Source of the DNA: Rubrolithibacter danxiaensis
GTDB taxonomy: Bacteria > Bacteroidota > Bacteroidia > Sphingobacteriales > Sphingobacteriaceae
Direction: 5' to 3'
Length of the DNA stretch: 64,000 bases
Assembly (NCBI RefSeq): GCF_047272945.1
Contig: NZ_JBKOPS010000005.1
Span: 186,001 to 250,000, forward strand
Shown here in pieces: positions 8,734 through 16,977 of this stretch; positions within the stretch are counted from its first letter, which is position 1; every line of letters starts with the position of its first letter. Made by a program: the position numbers and the translations under genes. The notes under the pieces are model-generated. The model had not been told where the DNA came from, made no database searches, and worked only from the letters and a program-made list of their open reading frames with translations.

Positions 8734-9831
8734 TTAAATAATCCATTTATCGCATTGTTTTAAGAAAGCCTCATCCGCATCCACTCCAATACCAGGGGCA
8801 TCGGGAATTTCGAGCAAGAAGCCGTTGTATTCAACTCCGCCTGTCGCCGGATCTTCCAGGTGCCCCAGTAAGCAAGTGTCCAGATCAAAGAAGTGAATAT
8901 TAGGGCAGGCATAGGCAAGATGTACTTTTGCGCTTAGGGCAATCCTGCTTTCCAGCATTCCGCCGATCATACAGGCAATTCCGGCATTGCTTGCTGTTTC
9001 ATGTATTTTTAATGCTTCCGCTATTCCTCCCGATTTTGCAAGTTTTATATTGATATAGTCGCAGGAATTACTTTTAATGAGCTTTCTGGCGTCGTGATGA
9101 TTGCAACAGCTTTCGTCAGCCATGATAGGAATTGGTGATAATATTTTTAACGCAGGAAGCAGGTCATCATAATGCACATGCATAGGCTGCTCGCAGAATT
9201 CAATGTTTTGACTTTCTAAAGATTGCAAAACAACTACTGCTTCGTCATACGTCCATCCCTGGTTGGCATCAATTCGTAACGGGATCTCACTACCAATTGC
9301 ATTTCTAATGGCTTTGATTCTTTCTATATCTTCCTTTGGGTTTTTTCCGAGTTTTATTTTGAGTATTTCAGCGCCCTGGTTTTTAAGTCTTAAAGCTTTA
9401 GTTGCCATATCTGTTGCTGAGCTTAAGCCGATAGTTATATCTGTTTTTATTTTTCTTTTTGTACCATTTAATAATTGATAGAGCGGTTTTGCTTCTGCCT
9501 TTGCGGAAATATCAAATAAAGCCATATCAAAAGCACTTTTAATGGTTGTATTGTAAGCGATATAAAAATCAAGTTCCTGCAATCGTGATGCAATCTCCAA
9601 AGGATCTTTTCCCTTCCATAGTAATGCAAAATCTTTGGCAAGCGTAATACAGGTGTTCTGCATTTCTCCCGTAATCATAGGAAAGGCTGAACACTCTCCA
9701 ACGCCATAAAATCCCTCATCCGTGTAAACACGAATGAAAATATTTTGAGCAAAATTCATCGTTCCGGTGGCAATTTCAAAAGGTTCCATTGCAATACTGA
9801 AACGGTAAATTTCGGTTTTAACAATTTTCAT
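8734..9831 (-). CDS. dipeptide epimerase (enolase superfamily)
   Basis: A 365-aa enolase-superfamily enzyme of the muconate-lactonising subgroup, best matching L-Ala-D/L-Glu-type dipeptide epimerases. The KxK acid/base motif (ILKIKLGK, near 157), metal ligands in RIDANQGW (near 187), EQPM (near 213) and ADESC (near 237), and the second catalytic Lys in KLAKSGG (near 263) are all in place. It would act on murein-derived dipeptides in the cytoplasm; the neighbouring dipeptidase supports this. Exact dipeptide specificity cannot be read by eye. Confidence 0.9.
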   Translation of the reverse strand: MKIVKTEIYRFSIAMEPFEIATGTMNFAQNIFIRVYTDEGFYGVGECSAFPMITGEMQNTCITLAKDFALLWKGKDPLEIASRLQELDFYIAYNTTIKSAFDMALFDISAKAEAKPLYQLLNGTKRKIKTDITIGLSSATDMATKALRLKNQGAEILKIKLGKNPKEDIERIKAIRNAIGSEIPLRIDANQGWTYDEAVVVLQSLESQNIEFCEQPMHVHYDDLLPALKILSPIPIMADESCCNHHDARKLIKSNSCDYINIKLAKSGGIAEALKIHETASNAGIACMIGGMLESRIALSAKVHLAYACPNIHFFDLDTCLLGHLEDPATGGVEYNGFLLEIPDAPGIGVDADEAFLKQCDKWII

Positions 9832-9913
9832 ACATTCTATTTAGTATAAATTTAGATATTGGCTTCAAAACTGATACACTCCGACGCTGTTTACTTTTAT
9901 ATAGCATAGATTT

Positions 9914-11935
9914 ATGGAAATCGTAACCAACAGGCTTATTAACGAAACTTCTCCTTACCTTCTTCAACATGCACATAATCCGGTCGACTGGTATCCATGG
10001 GGTGAAGATGCATTAAAAAAGGCAAAAAAGGAGAATAAGCTTATTTTGGTAAGCATAGGTTATTCTGCCTGTCACTGGTGTCATGTGATGGAACATGAAA
10101 GTTTCGAAGACCCTGCTGTGGCGAAGCTCATGAATGAGCATTTTGTTTGTATTAAAATAGACAGGGAAGAGAGGCCGGATATCGATCAGATTTATATGTA
10201 TGCGGTTCAGTTAATGACTGGTTCCGGGGGCTGGCCTTTAAATTGTTTTTGTCTTCCCGATCAGCGCCCGATTTATGGAGGAACTTATTTCCGCAAAAAC
10301 GACTGGATGAATCTTCTCGGCAATCTTTCTTCATTCTGGGCAGAAAAACCTGAAGAAGCAGTGGAATATGCTGTGCGGTTGACTGAAGGAATCCAGCAAA
10401 GTGAAACTATTGAATTTATCCCTGCATCTGCAGAATATACAAAAGAAGATCTTACCGCGGTTTTTGAACCATGGAAACGCTACTTTGATTTTAATGAAGG
10501 CGGCCATAACCGTGCTCCTAAATTTCCACTACCTAATAACTGGCAATTTATTTTGCGATATGCTCATTTGATGAAAGATGATACCGCTCATGTTATCACC
10601 CGGCTTACATTGCAAAAAATGGCTTTTGGCGGAATTTATGATCATATTGGAGGCGGGTTTGCCCGATATTCTGTAGATGGACACTGGCATGTTCCACATT
10701 TTGAAAAGATGCTGTATGATAATGCTCAGTTAATAAGCTTATATTCAGAAGCTTACCAGTACTGCCGGGATGAGCTGTATAAAGAGATAGTTTATCAATC
10801 TATCGACTGGGTGATACGGGAAATAGCTTCACCCGAAGGGGGCTTTTATTCGGCATTGGATGCGGATAGCGAAGGGGTAGAAGGGAAGTTTTATACGTTT
10901 ACTAAAGAGGAGTTGAAAGACATCCTGGGTGAAAAGGAAAAAGTTTTCAGCACCTGTTTTAATGTTACGGAGGAAGGAAACTGGCCTGAAGAACACACAA
11001 ATGTTCTGATCAGGAAATACGATGATGAAACAGTGGCAGAAACGTTAGGTATTGAAAAAGCCGAATTGAAAAAGATAATAGAGGAATGTAAGGCAGCGGT
11101 TTTTAGAGCCAGGGAACAGAGGGTGCACCCCGGCCTTGATAATAAAATTCTGGCCTCCTGGAACGGAATGATGCTTAAAGCATTTACAGATGCTTACCGT
11201 GTTTTTGATGAACCGGAATTTCTATCCTTCGCTATTGAAAATGCCAGGTTTATTTTAAAGTATCTTAAACAGGAAAATGGATCTTTAAAAAGGGTCTTTA
11301 AACCAGCGGATAGTTCCATAACAAATGAAGTGGCTTTTCTGGATGATTATGCATTTGTTATAGAAGCATTTATCAGCCTGTATGAAGTTACTTTTGAAGA
11401 ATCGTGGCTGTATGAAGCTAAATCGCTGGCAGAATATGTAATTACTAATTTTGATGATCCCGAAACCGGGATGTTGTTCTACACATCATCGGCAGATGAA
11501 CAGCTTATCGCCCGTAAACATGAAATTATGGATAACGTAATTCCCGGTTCAAATTCTGTAATGGCTAATAACCTTTTCAAACTCGGCCATTTTTTTGATG
11601 AGGACAAGTTTCTCAGAAGAGCCGATCAGATGCTCGTCAATGTATTTCCCCGGATAAAAACTTATGGTTCGGCTTATTCAAACTGGGCTAATCTTTTACT
11701 TAATAAAGTATTTGGTATTTATGAAATAGCCATAACAGGGCCACTGGCAGAAGAAAAACGTCGCGAATTAGAGCACTTTTACATTCCTGATAAAATTATC
11801 TTGGGAGGTTCGTCGGGAACATTACCTTTGCTGCAGGATAAATTTAGTAAAGACTCTAAAATTTTTGTTTGTAAAAACAGAACCTGCCAATTGCCAGTTA
11901 CAGAAGTAAGTGAAGCATTAAAACAAATAGATTAA
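9914..11935 (+). CDS. DUF255 thioredoxin-like protein (YyaL type)
   Basis: A 673-aa protein of the YyaL/spermatogenesis-associated-20 family. The N-terminal DUF255 thioredoxin-like domain holds the SACHWCHVMEHESFED block (residues about 50-66) and the typical NPVDWYPWG and FVCIKIDREERPDID motifs. The remainder is an (alpha/alpha)6-barrel like that of N-acyl-glucosamine epimerases and glycosidases (HFEKMLYDNAQL, LDADSEG). Biochemical function is unknown. It is full length, and the C-terminal CKNRTCQLP segment is present. It is divergent from the epimerase gene. Confidence 0.92.
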   Translation: MEIVTNRLINETSPYLLQHAHNPVDWYPWGEDALKKAKKENKLILVSIGYSACHWCHVMEHESFEDPAVAKLMNEHFVCIKIDREERPDIDQIYMYAVQLMTGSGGWPLNCFCLPDQRPIYGGTYFRKNDWMNLLGNLSSFWAEKPEEAVEYAVRLTEGIQQSETIEFIPASAEYTKEDLTAVFEPWKRYFDFNEGGHNRAPKFPLPNNWQFILRYAHLMKDDTAHVITRLTLQKMAFGGIYDHIGGGFARYSVDGHWHVPHFEKMLYDNAQLISLYSEAYQYCRDELYKEIVYQSIDWVIREIASPEGGFYSALDADSEGVEGKFYTFTKEELKDILGEKEKVFSTCFNVTEEGNWPEEHTNVLIRKYDDETVAETLGIEKAELKKIIEECKAAVFRAREQRVHPGLDNKILASWNGMMLKAFTDAYRVFDEPEFLSFAIENARFILKYLKQENGSLKRVFKPADSSITNEVAFLDDYAFVIEAFISLYEVTFEESWLYEAKSLAEYVITNFDDPETGMLFYTSSADEQLIARKHEIMDNVIPGSNSVMANNLFKLGHFFDEDKFLRRADQMLVNVFPRIKTYGSAYSNWANLLLNKVFGIYEIAITGPLAEEKRRELEHFYIPDKIILGGSSGTLPLLQDKFSKDSKIFVCKNRTCQLPVTEVSEALKQID

Positions 11936-12003
11936 AGTAGATTTAGAGCAGGACTTTCTATACTCCTTTTTGACAAATCTGCGGAATAAATAATAGTAGA
12001 AGC

Positions 12004-12501
12004 ATGAATATTCAACCAAACAGCGTTGTGGCGCTTACGTACGATTTGTACACCACAGAAAATGGAGAAGAAGTATTTGTTGAGCAGGCTACCCAGGAAA
12101 ACCCTTTGGTGTTTTTATACGGAGTAGGCATGATGCTGCCTAAATTTGAGCAGAATCTGGATGGCTTATCTGCCGGTGATTCTTATGATTTTAAGCTATC
12201 TGCCGGTGATGCGTATGGCGAAAAAGATGAAAGTGCCATTGCAGAATTACCTTTGGATATGTTCCAGGAAATGGATGTCCCGCAGGTTGATTCTGTTCTT
12301 CCTTTGCAGGATAACCAGGGAAACCAGTTCAGGGCCAGGGTAACAGATGTTTCTGATTCGGCAGTTACGGTAGATCTAAATCATCCTATGGCCGGGCAGG
12401 ATTTGCATTTTAAAGGAACTATTCTGGATGTTCGTGAAGCTACACAGGAAGAACTGGCACACGGGCATGCCCATGGTGTAGACGGCCATTCAGGTCATTA
12501 A
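12004..12501 (+). CDS. slyD: SlyD-like FKBP prolyl isomerase
   Basis: A 165-aa FKBP-type peptidyl-prolyl isomerase of the SlyD group, a cytoplasmic folding chaperone. The FKBP core with the insert-in-flap arrangement is visible (VVALTYDLYTTENGEE, FLYGVGMMLPKFEQNLDGLS, AYGEKDESAIAELPLDMF, LNHPMAGQDLHFKGTILDV). The C-terminus is rich in histidine (HGHAHGVDGHSGH), a short version of the metal-binding tail of SlyD. It is followed at once by a bidirectional terminator. Confidence 0.92.
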   Translation: MNIQPNSVVALTYDLYTTENGEEVFVEQATQENPLVFLYGVGMMLPKFEQNLDGLSAGDSYDFKLSAGDAYGEKDESAIAELPLDMFQEMDVPQVDSVLPLQDNQGNQFRARVTDVSDSAVTVDLNHPMAGQDLHFKGTILDVREATQEELAHGHAHGVDGHSGH

Positions 12502-12518
12502 TATCATTTCAAAATAAA

Positions 12519-12546
12519 AAAGAGAGAGTCTTCAGGCTCTCTCTTT
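12519..12546. terminator. bidirectional terminator
   Basis: The stem aaagagagag / ctctctcttt (12519-12528 and 12537-12546) has an 8-nt loop, with an A-run on the left and T residues on the right. It separates slyD from the convergent 12545-12823 gene and overlaps that gene's stop codon. Confidence 0.8.
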
Positions 12547-12823
12547 AATTGTGTTGTCTTTTTCTGTCATGCAGGCGTATATTGATTATATCGCCTACCT
12601 GTTCAAGTTTTTCAGAAGGCATATTGCCATCTAATTTCACCCAGCGGTTTTCGCCGTCTTTTTGAATGGTTGCCAGCTTGTAATCTTCCAGTAAAACGGC
12701 ATATTGTTCTTTCTCCCGTATTACTTTCAGTTCACTGAATTCGCCTTTATTAAAAAGGTCAATATAGACGTTAAAACTGCTTTTGTTAGTGCTTTCTTCT
12801 CTTGCAAGCATATTCTTTCCCAT
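12545..12823 (-). CDS. hypothetical small protein
   Basis: A 92-aa protein I do not recognise. The middle has alternating strands (ELKVIREKEQYAVLLEDYKLATIQ) followed by a short Trp-containing motif (RWVKLDGNMPSEKLEQVGDI), an arrangement resembling the small proteins at 48804 and 59958. The C-terminus is basic. No signal peptide or membrane segment. The start could also be M5 (MLAREES). Coding is supported by codon use and by the terminator at its end. Confidence 0.6.
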   Translation of the reverse strand: MGKNMLAREESTNKSSFNVYIDLFNKGEFSELKVIREKEQYAVLLEDYKLATIQKDGENRWVKLDGNMPSEKLEQVGDIINIRLHDRKRQHN

Positions 12824-12909
12824 ATAAAAAATAACCTTTTTTCCTTGCCATTTGTTCTTGTTTAGACCAGGAAAAACGTTTTTTATTCAGGAAAAATAAA
12901 ACGATTGAA

Positions 12910-13260
12910 TTAATTGTTCTGAATGCGATATGGAGATGTGTGTAAAAACTCGGAAAGTGAAATTAAATCCTTATCAGAAACTTGTGAGCGGTATTTTTCA
13001 GTAGCCAGAAAACTTATGTCCGGGCTTACTATCGTACCATTTTTAGTTATATCTCCCGAAGGGATAGGTTCTTCGCTCTGTACGATGGAACTTACTATTC
13101 CAAAGGCAAAAGTAAATACTCCGGTGAGTACAAATAAAAGTGCCACGATAAAATGAAAATCACTTAATAATTTAATACTTATTACAAGGCATACGAAACC
13201 TATAAAAAAAGATTTTATCATGGTAAAAAAAGAATTATTGACAGGTTTACGGTTATACAA
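12910..13260 (-). CDS. hypothetical two-helix membrane protein
   Basis: A 116-aa protein with two predicted membrane helices (about residues 14-32 and 37-58; FFIGFVCLVISIKLLS and FIVALLFVLTGVFTFAFG) and a polar tail after them. No known family. The helical hairpin resembles the 58-aa protein encoded at 13362-13538, so these are probably neighbouring paralogues. The M14 start (MIKSFF) is equally possible. Confidence 0.55.
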   Translation of the reverse strand: MYNRKPVNNSFFTMIKSFFIGFVCLVISIKLLSDFHFIVALLFVLTGVFTFAFGIVSSIVQSEEPIPSGDITKNGTIVSPDISFLATEKYRSQVSDKDLISLSEFLHTSPYRIQNN

Positions 13261-13361
13261 TTGTAAGGTTACTGTATTTTTAATTATACTCCAACAAGCT
13301 TTAATAAAATGTACTGATATTCACGTATTTCGGTAATACTTGCACAGTTCTTTTCTTTATA

Positions 13362-13538
13362 TTAAAGCGTAACTGATTGTGAATTGTTATTTTTTTCTTC
13401 TCTTAATATTTGTATTAAACAAAGCGAAAATGATATAACCCCACAGATAATAAATACGATTGTTAGTGATATTTCAAAGGAAAATAATGCTTTTAAAGCA
13501 ATCAGGAAACTTAGGCAACCTACCGTAAACCATTTCAT
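13362..13538 (-). CDS. hypothetical 58-aa two-helix membrane protein
   Basis: An open frame of 58 codons beginning MKWFTVGCLSFLIALKALFS, with two hydrophobic segments and a polar tail (REEKNNNSQSVTL). It looks like a short paralogue of the neighbouring 12910-13260 product. The first 22 codons also occur as the inverted copy at 13664-13731, where the scaffold breaks. Function unknown. Confidence 0.5.
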   Translation of the reverse strand: MKWFTVGCLSFLIALKALFSFEISLTIVFIICGVISFSLCLIQILREEKNNNSQSVTL

Positions 13539-13558
13539 CTTTTCTTCTTCTATAACTG
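13471..13558. repeat. 88-bp inverted repeat, left arm
   Basis: This arm (from atttcaaagg to tataactg) is the exact reverse complement of 13644-13731. The centre is 85 nt of different sequence. The right arm ends exactly at the run of Ns, so this may be a true inverted duplication that broke assembly or a scaffolding artefact. Confidence 0.9.
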
Positions 13559-13609
13559 TAATGTCTGTTAAAATTTCCTTAGGTAGATGAGGTTTTTAAA
13601 GGGAAATAT

Positions 13610-13641
13610 CAATAAATTTCTCAAAAGTGAGAAATTTATTG
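13610..13641. other. 14-bp stem hairpin inside the inverted repeat
   Basis: The stem caataaatttctca / tgagaaatttattg (13610-13623 and 13628-13641) has a 4-nt loop. It is AT-rich and lies between the 88-bp arms. It may be a terminator, but no clean T-run follows. Confidence 0.6.
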
Positions 13642-13643
13642 TG

Positions 13644-13731
13644 CAGTTATAGAAGAAGAAAAGATGAAATGGTTTACGGTAGGTTGCCTAAGTTTCCTGA
13701 TTGCTTTAAAAGCATTATTTTCCTTTGAAAT
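13644..13731. repeat. 88-bp inverted repeat, right arm
   Basis: Inverted copy of 13471-13558. On the + strand it carries the start (ATG at 13664) and first 22 codons of a second copy of the 58-aa membrane protein, cut by the assembly gap. Confidence 0.9.
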
Positions 13732-13741
13732 NNNNNNNNNN
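13732..13741. other. assembly gap (10 N)
   Basis: Ten N residues join two contigs of unknown distance and possibly orientation. Gene order across this point is not proven. Confidence 0.99.
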
Positions 13742-13792
13742 TATAAAATTATCTTTGCTGTACATCGTTCTATTCAAACATCTTAGACTATT

Positions 13793-13827
13793 ATTCCTCA
13801 CTTATAAGTATAAGTGAGGAATTTTTA
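13793..13827. terminator. terminator hairpin
   Basis: The stem attcctcactta / taagtgaggaat (13793-13804, 13811-13822) has a 6-nt loop and T residues directly after it on the + strand. It can also end the minus-strand gene at 13842. Confidence 0.8.
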
Positions 13828-13841
13828 TTTTACAACTCTGA

Positions 13842-14081
13842 TTAGTTCATTCGTATATTAAACCGTCTTTGAGGCTTTTCTTCTGCTTCCTGGTACTTTT
13901 CTATGCAGTCGATTATTTTTAAAATGCCCGGGTAATACTCAACATGCTGATACCATTTTAAAAGATTAAACAAACAATCTTTCCCCCAGATTACCAGAAT
14001 GCGGTCATATCTGTCGTTCAAAACATGATTGGTAAAGCGTTTCTGTTCAAATTTATTTTTAAATACAGGAGTGTTTTTCAT
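13842..14081 (-). CDS. hypothetical protein
   Basis: A 79-aa soluble protein, no family recognised. It has a basic N-terminus (NTPVFKNKFEQKRF), a hydrophobic centre (RILVIWGKDCLFNLLKWYQ) and a charged tail. It is followed by a terminator and preceded by about 60 nt of non-coding DNA before the iron-permease-like gene, so it may be a separate unit. Confidence 0.55.
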   Translation of the reverse strand: MKNTPVFKNKFEQKRFTNHVLNDRYDRILVIWGKDCLFNLLKWYQHVEYYPGILKIIDCIEKYQEAEEKPQRRFNIRMN

Positions 14082-14144
14082 TCCGGTTTGATACGTGTGC
14101 CGGGATGTTATGTTGCAAAAAACAATAATTAATTTTACGAGTAT

Positions 14145-14624
14145 TTATTCTTCTCTCTTTTTCTTAAGTCGTGATTTTGTTCGTAGTCCGGTTTTTTCTG
14201 CATGAAGTTTTTCAGCCTGGTCAATAGAATGTGATTGATGAATGTCGTGGTCTTCTTCAGCTATGTCTGAAAGTTTAGCATAGAACTGCCGAAGTTCATT
14301 CAGCTCATCTTCCGAAAGATCTTCGATATCAACCATCCGGTTGCTGGTATATTTACTGGCGGCAATCAGTTCGTTTAGCTTTAGCTGAATTGCCTTTGAA
14401 TCTTTATTTTGCGACTTCTGAATCAGGAATACCATTAAAAAGGTAATAATTGTTGTGCCGGTGTTGATTACCAATTGCCAGGTTTCTGAATAATTAAAGA
14501 AAGGGCCTGTTACACCCCACACGATTACTAATCCTAATGCAATGATGAATGCAGTAGAACTACCTGTCCAGCAGGTTATCTTTTCAGCTAAAGTCTCGAA
14601 AAAACTGTTTTTATTCTTAGTCAT
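14145..14624 (-). CDS. low-affinity iron permease family protein
   Basis: A 159-aa membrane protein of the low-affinity iron permease (Fet4-like) family. Two to three hydrophobic helices lie at about 24-42, 52-68 and adjacent residues (STAFIIALGLVIVWGVTGPF, WQLVINTGTTIITFLMVFLI). The family hallmarks NTGTTIITFLMVFLIQ.SQN and QLKLNELI are clear. The C-terminus is a long charged cytoplasmic tail. Bacterial members are not proven iron transporters; the substrate is inferred from the family name only. Confidence 0.85.
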   Translation of the reverse strand: MTKNKNSFFETLAEKITCWTGSSTAFIIALGLVIVWGVTGPFFNYSETWQLVINTGTTIITFLMVFLIQKSQNKDSKAIQLKLNELIAASKYTSNRMVDIEDLSEDELNELRQFYAKLSDIAEEDHDIHQSHSIDQAEKLHAEKTGLRTKSRLKKKREE

Positions 14625-14712
14625 AATGAATTTTATATGAACAACATCTCAGAATTAGTATAAGTTTTTTTGAGCAGTTGACCATTCTGATTTGAATAGG
14701 GCAAAATGATTA

Positions 14713-14743
14713 TTGGAAGTAACTAAAGATTTCCGTTTATTTG
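14713..14743 (+). promoter_or_regulatory. candidate promoter of tRNA-Lys
   Basis: TTG (14713-14715), a 20-nt spacer and TTTATTTG (14736-14743) fit the Bacteroidota promoter form TTTG-N19-21-TAnnTTTG with one mismatch. It lies 35 nt upstream of the tRNA. Confidence 0.45.
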
Positions 14744-14778
14744 CAGACCCGGTTTGTAGCATAGGCCGGAGATAATTT

Positions 14779-14851
14779 GACTCCGTAGCTCAGTTGGTAG
14801 AGCAACAGACTCTTAATCTGTGGGTCCTGAGTTCGAGCCTCAGCGGGGTCA
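14779..14851 (+). tRNA. tRNA-Lys (anticodon CTT)
   Basis: A 73-nt cloverleaf. The acceptor stem pairs GACTCCG with CGGGGTC; the D-arm is GCTCAGTTGGTAGAGC; the anticodon stem ACAGA/TCTGT holds the loop CTCTTAA with anticodon CTT; the T-arm is CTGAGTTCGAGCCTCAG. CCA is not encoded. Its 3' half is read antisense by the neighbouring recombinase frame, and it is the likely attachment region of the integrated element. Confidence 0.96.
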
Positions 14852-16367
14852 CGTCTTGGGACAAGTCTAAAACATTCAGACTTGTCCCATTTTTTTTACC
14901 CTTTATTTTCTTGTCTATCAGACAGATAAAATTAATTGCTTCGTTAACACGAGTAGTTCGATATTGAAATCCATCAAAAGTCAGTTTTTCAGGAAACATC
15001 GAACTAATTATCTTCCGCTTTTGTGTTATAGTGCCGTTAATGTATAAGTTATCGAGTTGCGATATACTAGTAATAGCCTTTTCCCATAAAGGTTCAATAT
15101 TTGTAGCATCAGTCGCTGAAGCTGTCAATTGTACTTCTAATTTGTTGATCCGCTCTTCACTCTCTGATTTGATTGTACGGTAATCATCTGCATCAATATC
15201 GCCAGCAAGAAGTAAATCCCTTGCCTTAGATAATCTTCTGTTAGTTTCCTCAAGTTGAACCTTTACCTGTTTAATGTCACTCCGTTGCAAGCGGGTCTTC
15301 GCCTTAAAGACGGATACGATAGCCTCTTTATAAAGCTGTAATTTAGGCAGTGGACTTACATGTTTTTTTATTTCTTCAACTATAGCATCATTTAACTTGG
15401 ATGCATTGTATCTGATACCACATGAAGAACTGCAATGATAATAATGGTAATATTGCTTACATCCTTTAGAAGCACTTCCGGTAAGCATTCTGCCACATTT
15501 TGGACAAATTAGGAAGCCCCGCAATGGCAACATATCATCGACTGCCAATTTAGTACGCATCACCTTTTTACGTCCATTTAATACATCCTGTACATCATAA
15601 AATAATGCTTCGGATATCAACGGTTCGTGTTGTCCTTGTACAAAACAGCTTTCCTCATCTTTGAATTTAGGAATAAAGATTTTCCCACAATACAATGGAT
15701 TGCGGATGGCTACCCAAAAATTATTCTTGCTGCCTCTGCTTAATCCCTTTTCCCTGGCTAATTTCCAAACTTGCTCTGTATTTAATCTGCCTAACGCTAA
15801 TTCCTGAAATGCCCATTTCAATATGTCAGCTTCATCTTTTTTGGGCGCTATATATTTTTTTCCCGCTTCATTTGTTTTGTTTATATATCCTAATGGAGCA
15901 GTGCCCATGTAACGTCCTTCTTTTTTTGCACGCCTCATGCCATGAAATACATTTAACGCCCTTCGGTCATTTTCCACTTCAGGTGCAGCTAAGTAAAAGG
16001 CAAGCATCATTTTATTTTCTGGAATAGAAAGGTCCAAGGGCTGTTCTACCGCCTGAGGCTCTACACTTAATCGACGTAACGCGCTAATCATTTGGTAGGC
16101 ATCTCCGGCATTCCGACTAAATCGATCCCACTTAGTAAAGAGAACAAGATCTGACTGTCCTTTATGCTTACGCAAGTCAATCAGTAGCTTTGTCCATTGA
16201 GGACGATTAAATGTTTTAGCAGAATGATCTTCAAAGATTACCTTTCTTACCTGAATTGAGTTTATCTCGCAGTATTTACGGAGGCGTTCTTCCTGGTCAC
16301 GCTGTGAATAACCTTTATCTGCTTGTTCATCTGTACTTACTCGTATATATAAATCTGCTATTTTCAT
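14790..16367 (-). CDS. large serine recombinase (integrase)
   Basis: A 525-aa site-specific serine recombinase, probably the integrase/excisionase of the adjacent element. The resolvase domain begins YIRVSTDEQADKGYS with the nucleophile Ser10 and has the WDRFSRN motif. The recombinase domain follows (APLGYINK), then a zinc ribbon with CPKCGRMLTGS and a second Cys pair (HCSSSCGIRYN), and a coiled coil. The last about 20 codons (from TPLRLELRTHR) are antisense to tRNA-Lys, so the final residues depend on the integration junction. It lies at one end of the tra module. Confidence 0.9.
   Translation of the reverse strand: MKIADLYIRVSTDEQADKGYSQRDQEERLRKYCEINSIQVRKVIFEDHSAKTFNRPQWTKLLIDLRKHKGQSDLVLFTKWDRFSRNAGDAYQMISALRRLSVEPQAVEQPLDLSIPENKMMLAFYLAAPEVENDRRALNVFHGMRRAKKEGRYMGTAPLGYINKTNEAGKKYIAPKKDEADILKWAFQELALGRLNTEQVWKLAREKGLSRGSKNNFWVAIRNPLYCGKIFIPKFKDEESCFVQGQHEPLISEALFYDVQDVLNGRKKVMRTKLAVDDMLPLRGFLICPKCGRMLTGSASKGCKQYYHYYHCSSSCGIRYNASKLNDAIVEEIKKHVSPLPKLQLYKEAIVSVFKAKTRLQRSDIKQVKVQLEETNRRLSKARDLLLAGDIDADDYRTIKSESEERINKLEVQLTASATDATNIEPLWEKAITSISQLDNLYINGTITQKRKIISSMFPEKLTFDGFQYRTTRVNEAINFICLIDKKIKGKKNGTSLNVLDLSQDVTPLRLELRTHRLRVCCSTN
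14857..14897 (+). terminator. tRNA-Lys terminator
   Basis: The 12-bp stem tgggacaagtct / agacttgtccca (14857-14868, 14878-14889) is followed by eight T residues. It would stop tRNA-Lys transcription on the + strand and lies inside the 3' end of the opposite recombinase frame. Confidence 0.9.
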
Positions 16368-16444
16368 AATGACTGTCGAAATGGAACCTCTGTTTATATT
16401 GCAAGATAGCTAAAAAAATTAGTATTTCAATCGTACCAAAGGTA

Positions 16445-16603
16445 TTAATTTACCTTTTCTAAGTACTGATCAACAACTATCTCGGCCATTTGGTAGAGAA
16501 ATTCCAGTATTATTTTGGCTTCATCCAAAGTAACTTCTAAACCATCTTTCTTCAAAATTTCAGTTGCTTTTTTAGGGGATATTCTTTCTTCTTCAAATTC
16601 CAT
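16445..16603 (-). CDS. small acidic/amphipathic hypothetical protein
   Basis: A 52-aa protein starting MEFEEERISPKKATEILKKD, with two predicted helices (EAKIILEFLYQMAEIVVDQY). A strong Shine-Dalgarno (gggagg, 16611-16616) sits 7 nt before the ATG, unusual for this genome and strong support for translation. Similar short proteins often accompany recombinases in Bacteroidota elements. Function unknown; a regulatory role is a guess. Confidence 0.75.
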   Translation of the reverse strand: MEFEEERISPKKATEILKKDGLEVTLDEAKIILEFLYQMAEIVVDQYLEKVN

Positions 16604-16625
16604 TTCACACCCTCCCTTATTGCAG

Positions 16626-16647
16626 AAAAAGCCCGTATTCGGGCTTT
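16626..16647 (-). terminator. terminator of the tra operon
   Basis: The stem aaagcccg / cgggcttt (16628-16635, 16640-16647) with loop tatt is followed on the minus strand by TTTTTC. It lies 29 nt beyond the stop of the last operon gene (16676). Confidence 0.85.
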
Positions 16648-16675
16648 ACTCTAAGTTTCTAATTTCGGCATTCGT

Positions 16676-16966
16676 TTATTCATTGACCGGTAAATATAAC
16701 CGGCTACCTTGATTCCTTTTGAAAGAAGGAACATATTTTATATACCCAAAATCACTTAAATCCCTGATACATTTATGATAAGTAGTACTGGCAGAAATTT
16801 TGGCTATCCTCATGATTTCATGACTGAAAGCATATACAGGATTTTCAAAATCATGTTCCTGCCAGTACTGAAGCAAGGCTGCATAAATACCAATATGGGT
16901 AATGCTAATGCGAGGGTCCTTCGCAATAGCAGAAAAGAAATCCGACAATGGTTTTAATGCAGCCAT
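16676..16966 (-). CDS. winged-helix DNA-binding protein of the element
   Basis: A 96-aa helix-turn-helix protein. The segment IMRIAKISASTTYHKCIRDL followed by FGYIKYVPS matches a MarR/ReplP-like winged-helix recognition region: wing residues follow the second helix. It is the last gene of the tra operon, 11 nt after the conserved protein at 16978, and just before the operon terminator. Such proteins are a standard part of Bacteroidota conjugative elements; target unknown. Confidence 0.75.
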   Translation of the reverse strand: MAALKPLSDFFSAIAKDPRISITHIGIYAALLQYWQEHDFENPVYAFSHEIMRIAKISASTTYHKCIRDLSDFGYIKYVPSFKRNQGSRLYLPVNE

Positions 16967-16977
16967 TACTATTCCAT

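Noticed and set aside
13384..13590. A 68-codon gene on the + strand
   Set aside because: It lies opposite the 58-aa membrane gene and inside the inverted repeat; its sequence is not protein-like.
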